Assembly: GCF_900155685.1 (NCBI RefSeq)
Contig: NZ_LT732548.1
Coordinates: 2,284,573 to 2,318,913 of the forward strand
DNA: 34,341 nucleotides
Origin: Paenibacillus bouchesdurhonensis
GTDB taxonomy: Bacteria; Bacillota; Bacilli; Paenibacillales; Paenibacillaceae
Direction of reading: 5' to 3'
Shown one piece after another: positions 33,864 to 34,341 of the stretch (positions within the stretch are counted from its first letter, which is position 1; the number at the start of each line of letters is the position of its first letter). The translations under genes and the position numbers were made by a program. Under the pieces are notes generated by a model. The model did not search any database, was not told the origin of the DNA, and saw only the letters and a program-made list of their open reading frames with translations.

Positions 33864-34341
33864 ATGAATTTGGATTTGAATGAAATTCCGGTGAAGCAAG
33901 TTAACGGCGTGAGCGCTCTCAAAGAGGGAGAGCTTCACGCCTTTGGCATCTTTACGGTAAATGATTTAATGGAGTATTATCCGTTTCGATACGAGGATTA
34001 CCGACTGCGCTCTTTGGCCGAGGTGAAGGACGGGGATCGAATCACCGTTCAAGCTAAAATAATGAGTGTGCCCGTATTGCAGCGCTATGGCCGCAAGTCG
34101 AGACTGACATGTAAAATGGTCGCCGAGGACTGGATGTTCACCGCGACTTGGTTTAACCGCCACTACTTGAAGGATCAGTTAACGGCAGGGCGGGAAATAG
34201 TCCTGACGGGCAAATGGGACTTGAGGCGCAGCCAATTGACTGTGTCGGAGTCGGAATTTCCCGATCGCGGCACGCTGCGCAGCGGGAGCCTGCAGCCGGT
34301 ATACTCGGGAGGCGGGAAAAATACGCAGAACTGGATGCGGA
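33864..34341 (+). CDS. recG: ATP-dependent DNA helicase RecG, N-terminal part (3' end outside window)
   Basis: The frame is open to the right edge, giving 159 codons. The start reads MNLDLNEIPVKQVNGVSALK, followed by FGIFTVNDLMEYYPFRYEDY, typical of the RecG N-terminus, and then the beginning of the OB-fold wedge domain (DGDRITVQAKIMSVPV, then FNRHYLKDQL and GKWDLRRSQL). RecG reverses stalled replication forks and processes Holliday junctions. The helicase motifs lie beyond the window. GAGGGA at 33854-33858 precedes the ATG. The position after the yloV region is the conserved Bacillus order. Confidence 0.94.
   Translation, partial: MNLDLNEIPVKQVNGVSALKEGELHAFGIFTVNDLMEYYPFRYEDYRLRSLAEVKDGDRITVQAKIMSVPVLQRYGRKSRLTCKMVAEDWMFTATWFNRHYLKDQLTAGREIVLTGKWDLRRSQLTVSESEFPDRGTLRSGSLQPVYSGGGKNTQNWMR

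Overview
The window is a chromosomal stretch from a spore-forming, low-to-medium G+C Firmicute, most likely Paenibacillus or a close relative. The basis is gene order: RqcH (yloA), a Ca2+ P-type ATPase (yloB), yicC (yloC), remA, gmk, rpoZ, coaBC, priA, def, fmt, rsmB, rlmN, prpC, prkC, rsgA, rpe, spoVM, rpmB, yloU, yloV and recG follow one another as in Bacillus subtilis. The spoVM gene confirms an endospore former. No rRNA, tRNA, transposase, CRISPR array or prophage was seen.

Layout. 1-2890: the 3' end of an MgtC-family membrane protein, an orphan small gene with its own terminator, then a LysR regulator and a PHP phosphoesterase as a two-gene unit, closed by a bidirectional terminator. 2897-4660 (minus strand): rqcH. 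4844-10789: Ca2+-ATPase, dapF and a bifunctional homocysteine methyltransferase/methylene-THF reductase; the last two are not at this place in B. subtilis. 10825-19812: a dense housekeeping run for RNA turnover (yicC), matrix regulation (remA), GMP kinase, RNA polymerase omega, CoA synthesis, replication restart and the start and modification of translation (def, fmt, rsmB), ending in a long hairpin terminator.

20079-24214 is the accessory part. Two secreted proteins of unknown function, one with a copper-amine-oxidase-N-type (stalk) domain and one of 1066 residues, sit between rsmB and rlmN with their own candidate promoter and terminator. Base composition falls sharply at the domain boundary inside the first gene and recovers about a third of the way into the second, so the pair looks mosaic. 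This is the best candidate for undescribed biology in the window.

24408-30012: rlmN, the PP2C phosphatase/PASTA kinase pair prpC-prkC, rsgA and rpe. 30188-30603: the 26-residue spoVM and divergent rpmB, separated by two terminators and a perfect 11-bp inverted repeat. 30795-34341: yloU, a FakA-type fatty acid kinase, a DegV/FakB fatty-acid-binding protein and the 5' end of recG, which runs off the window.

Start codons were set by ribosome binding sites and remembered family N-termini. Several differ from the longest open frame (LysR, dapF, yitJ, yicC, gmk, rpoZ, coaBC, fmt, prkC). All family assignments come from reading motifs by eye; no database search was run.
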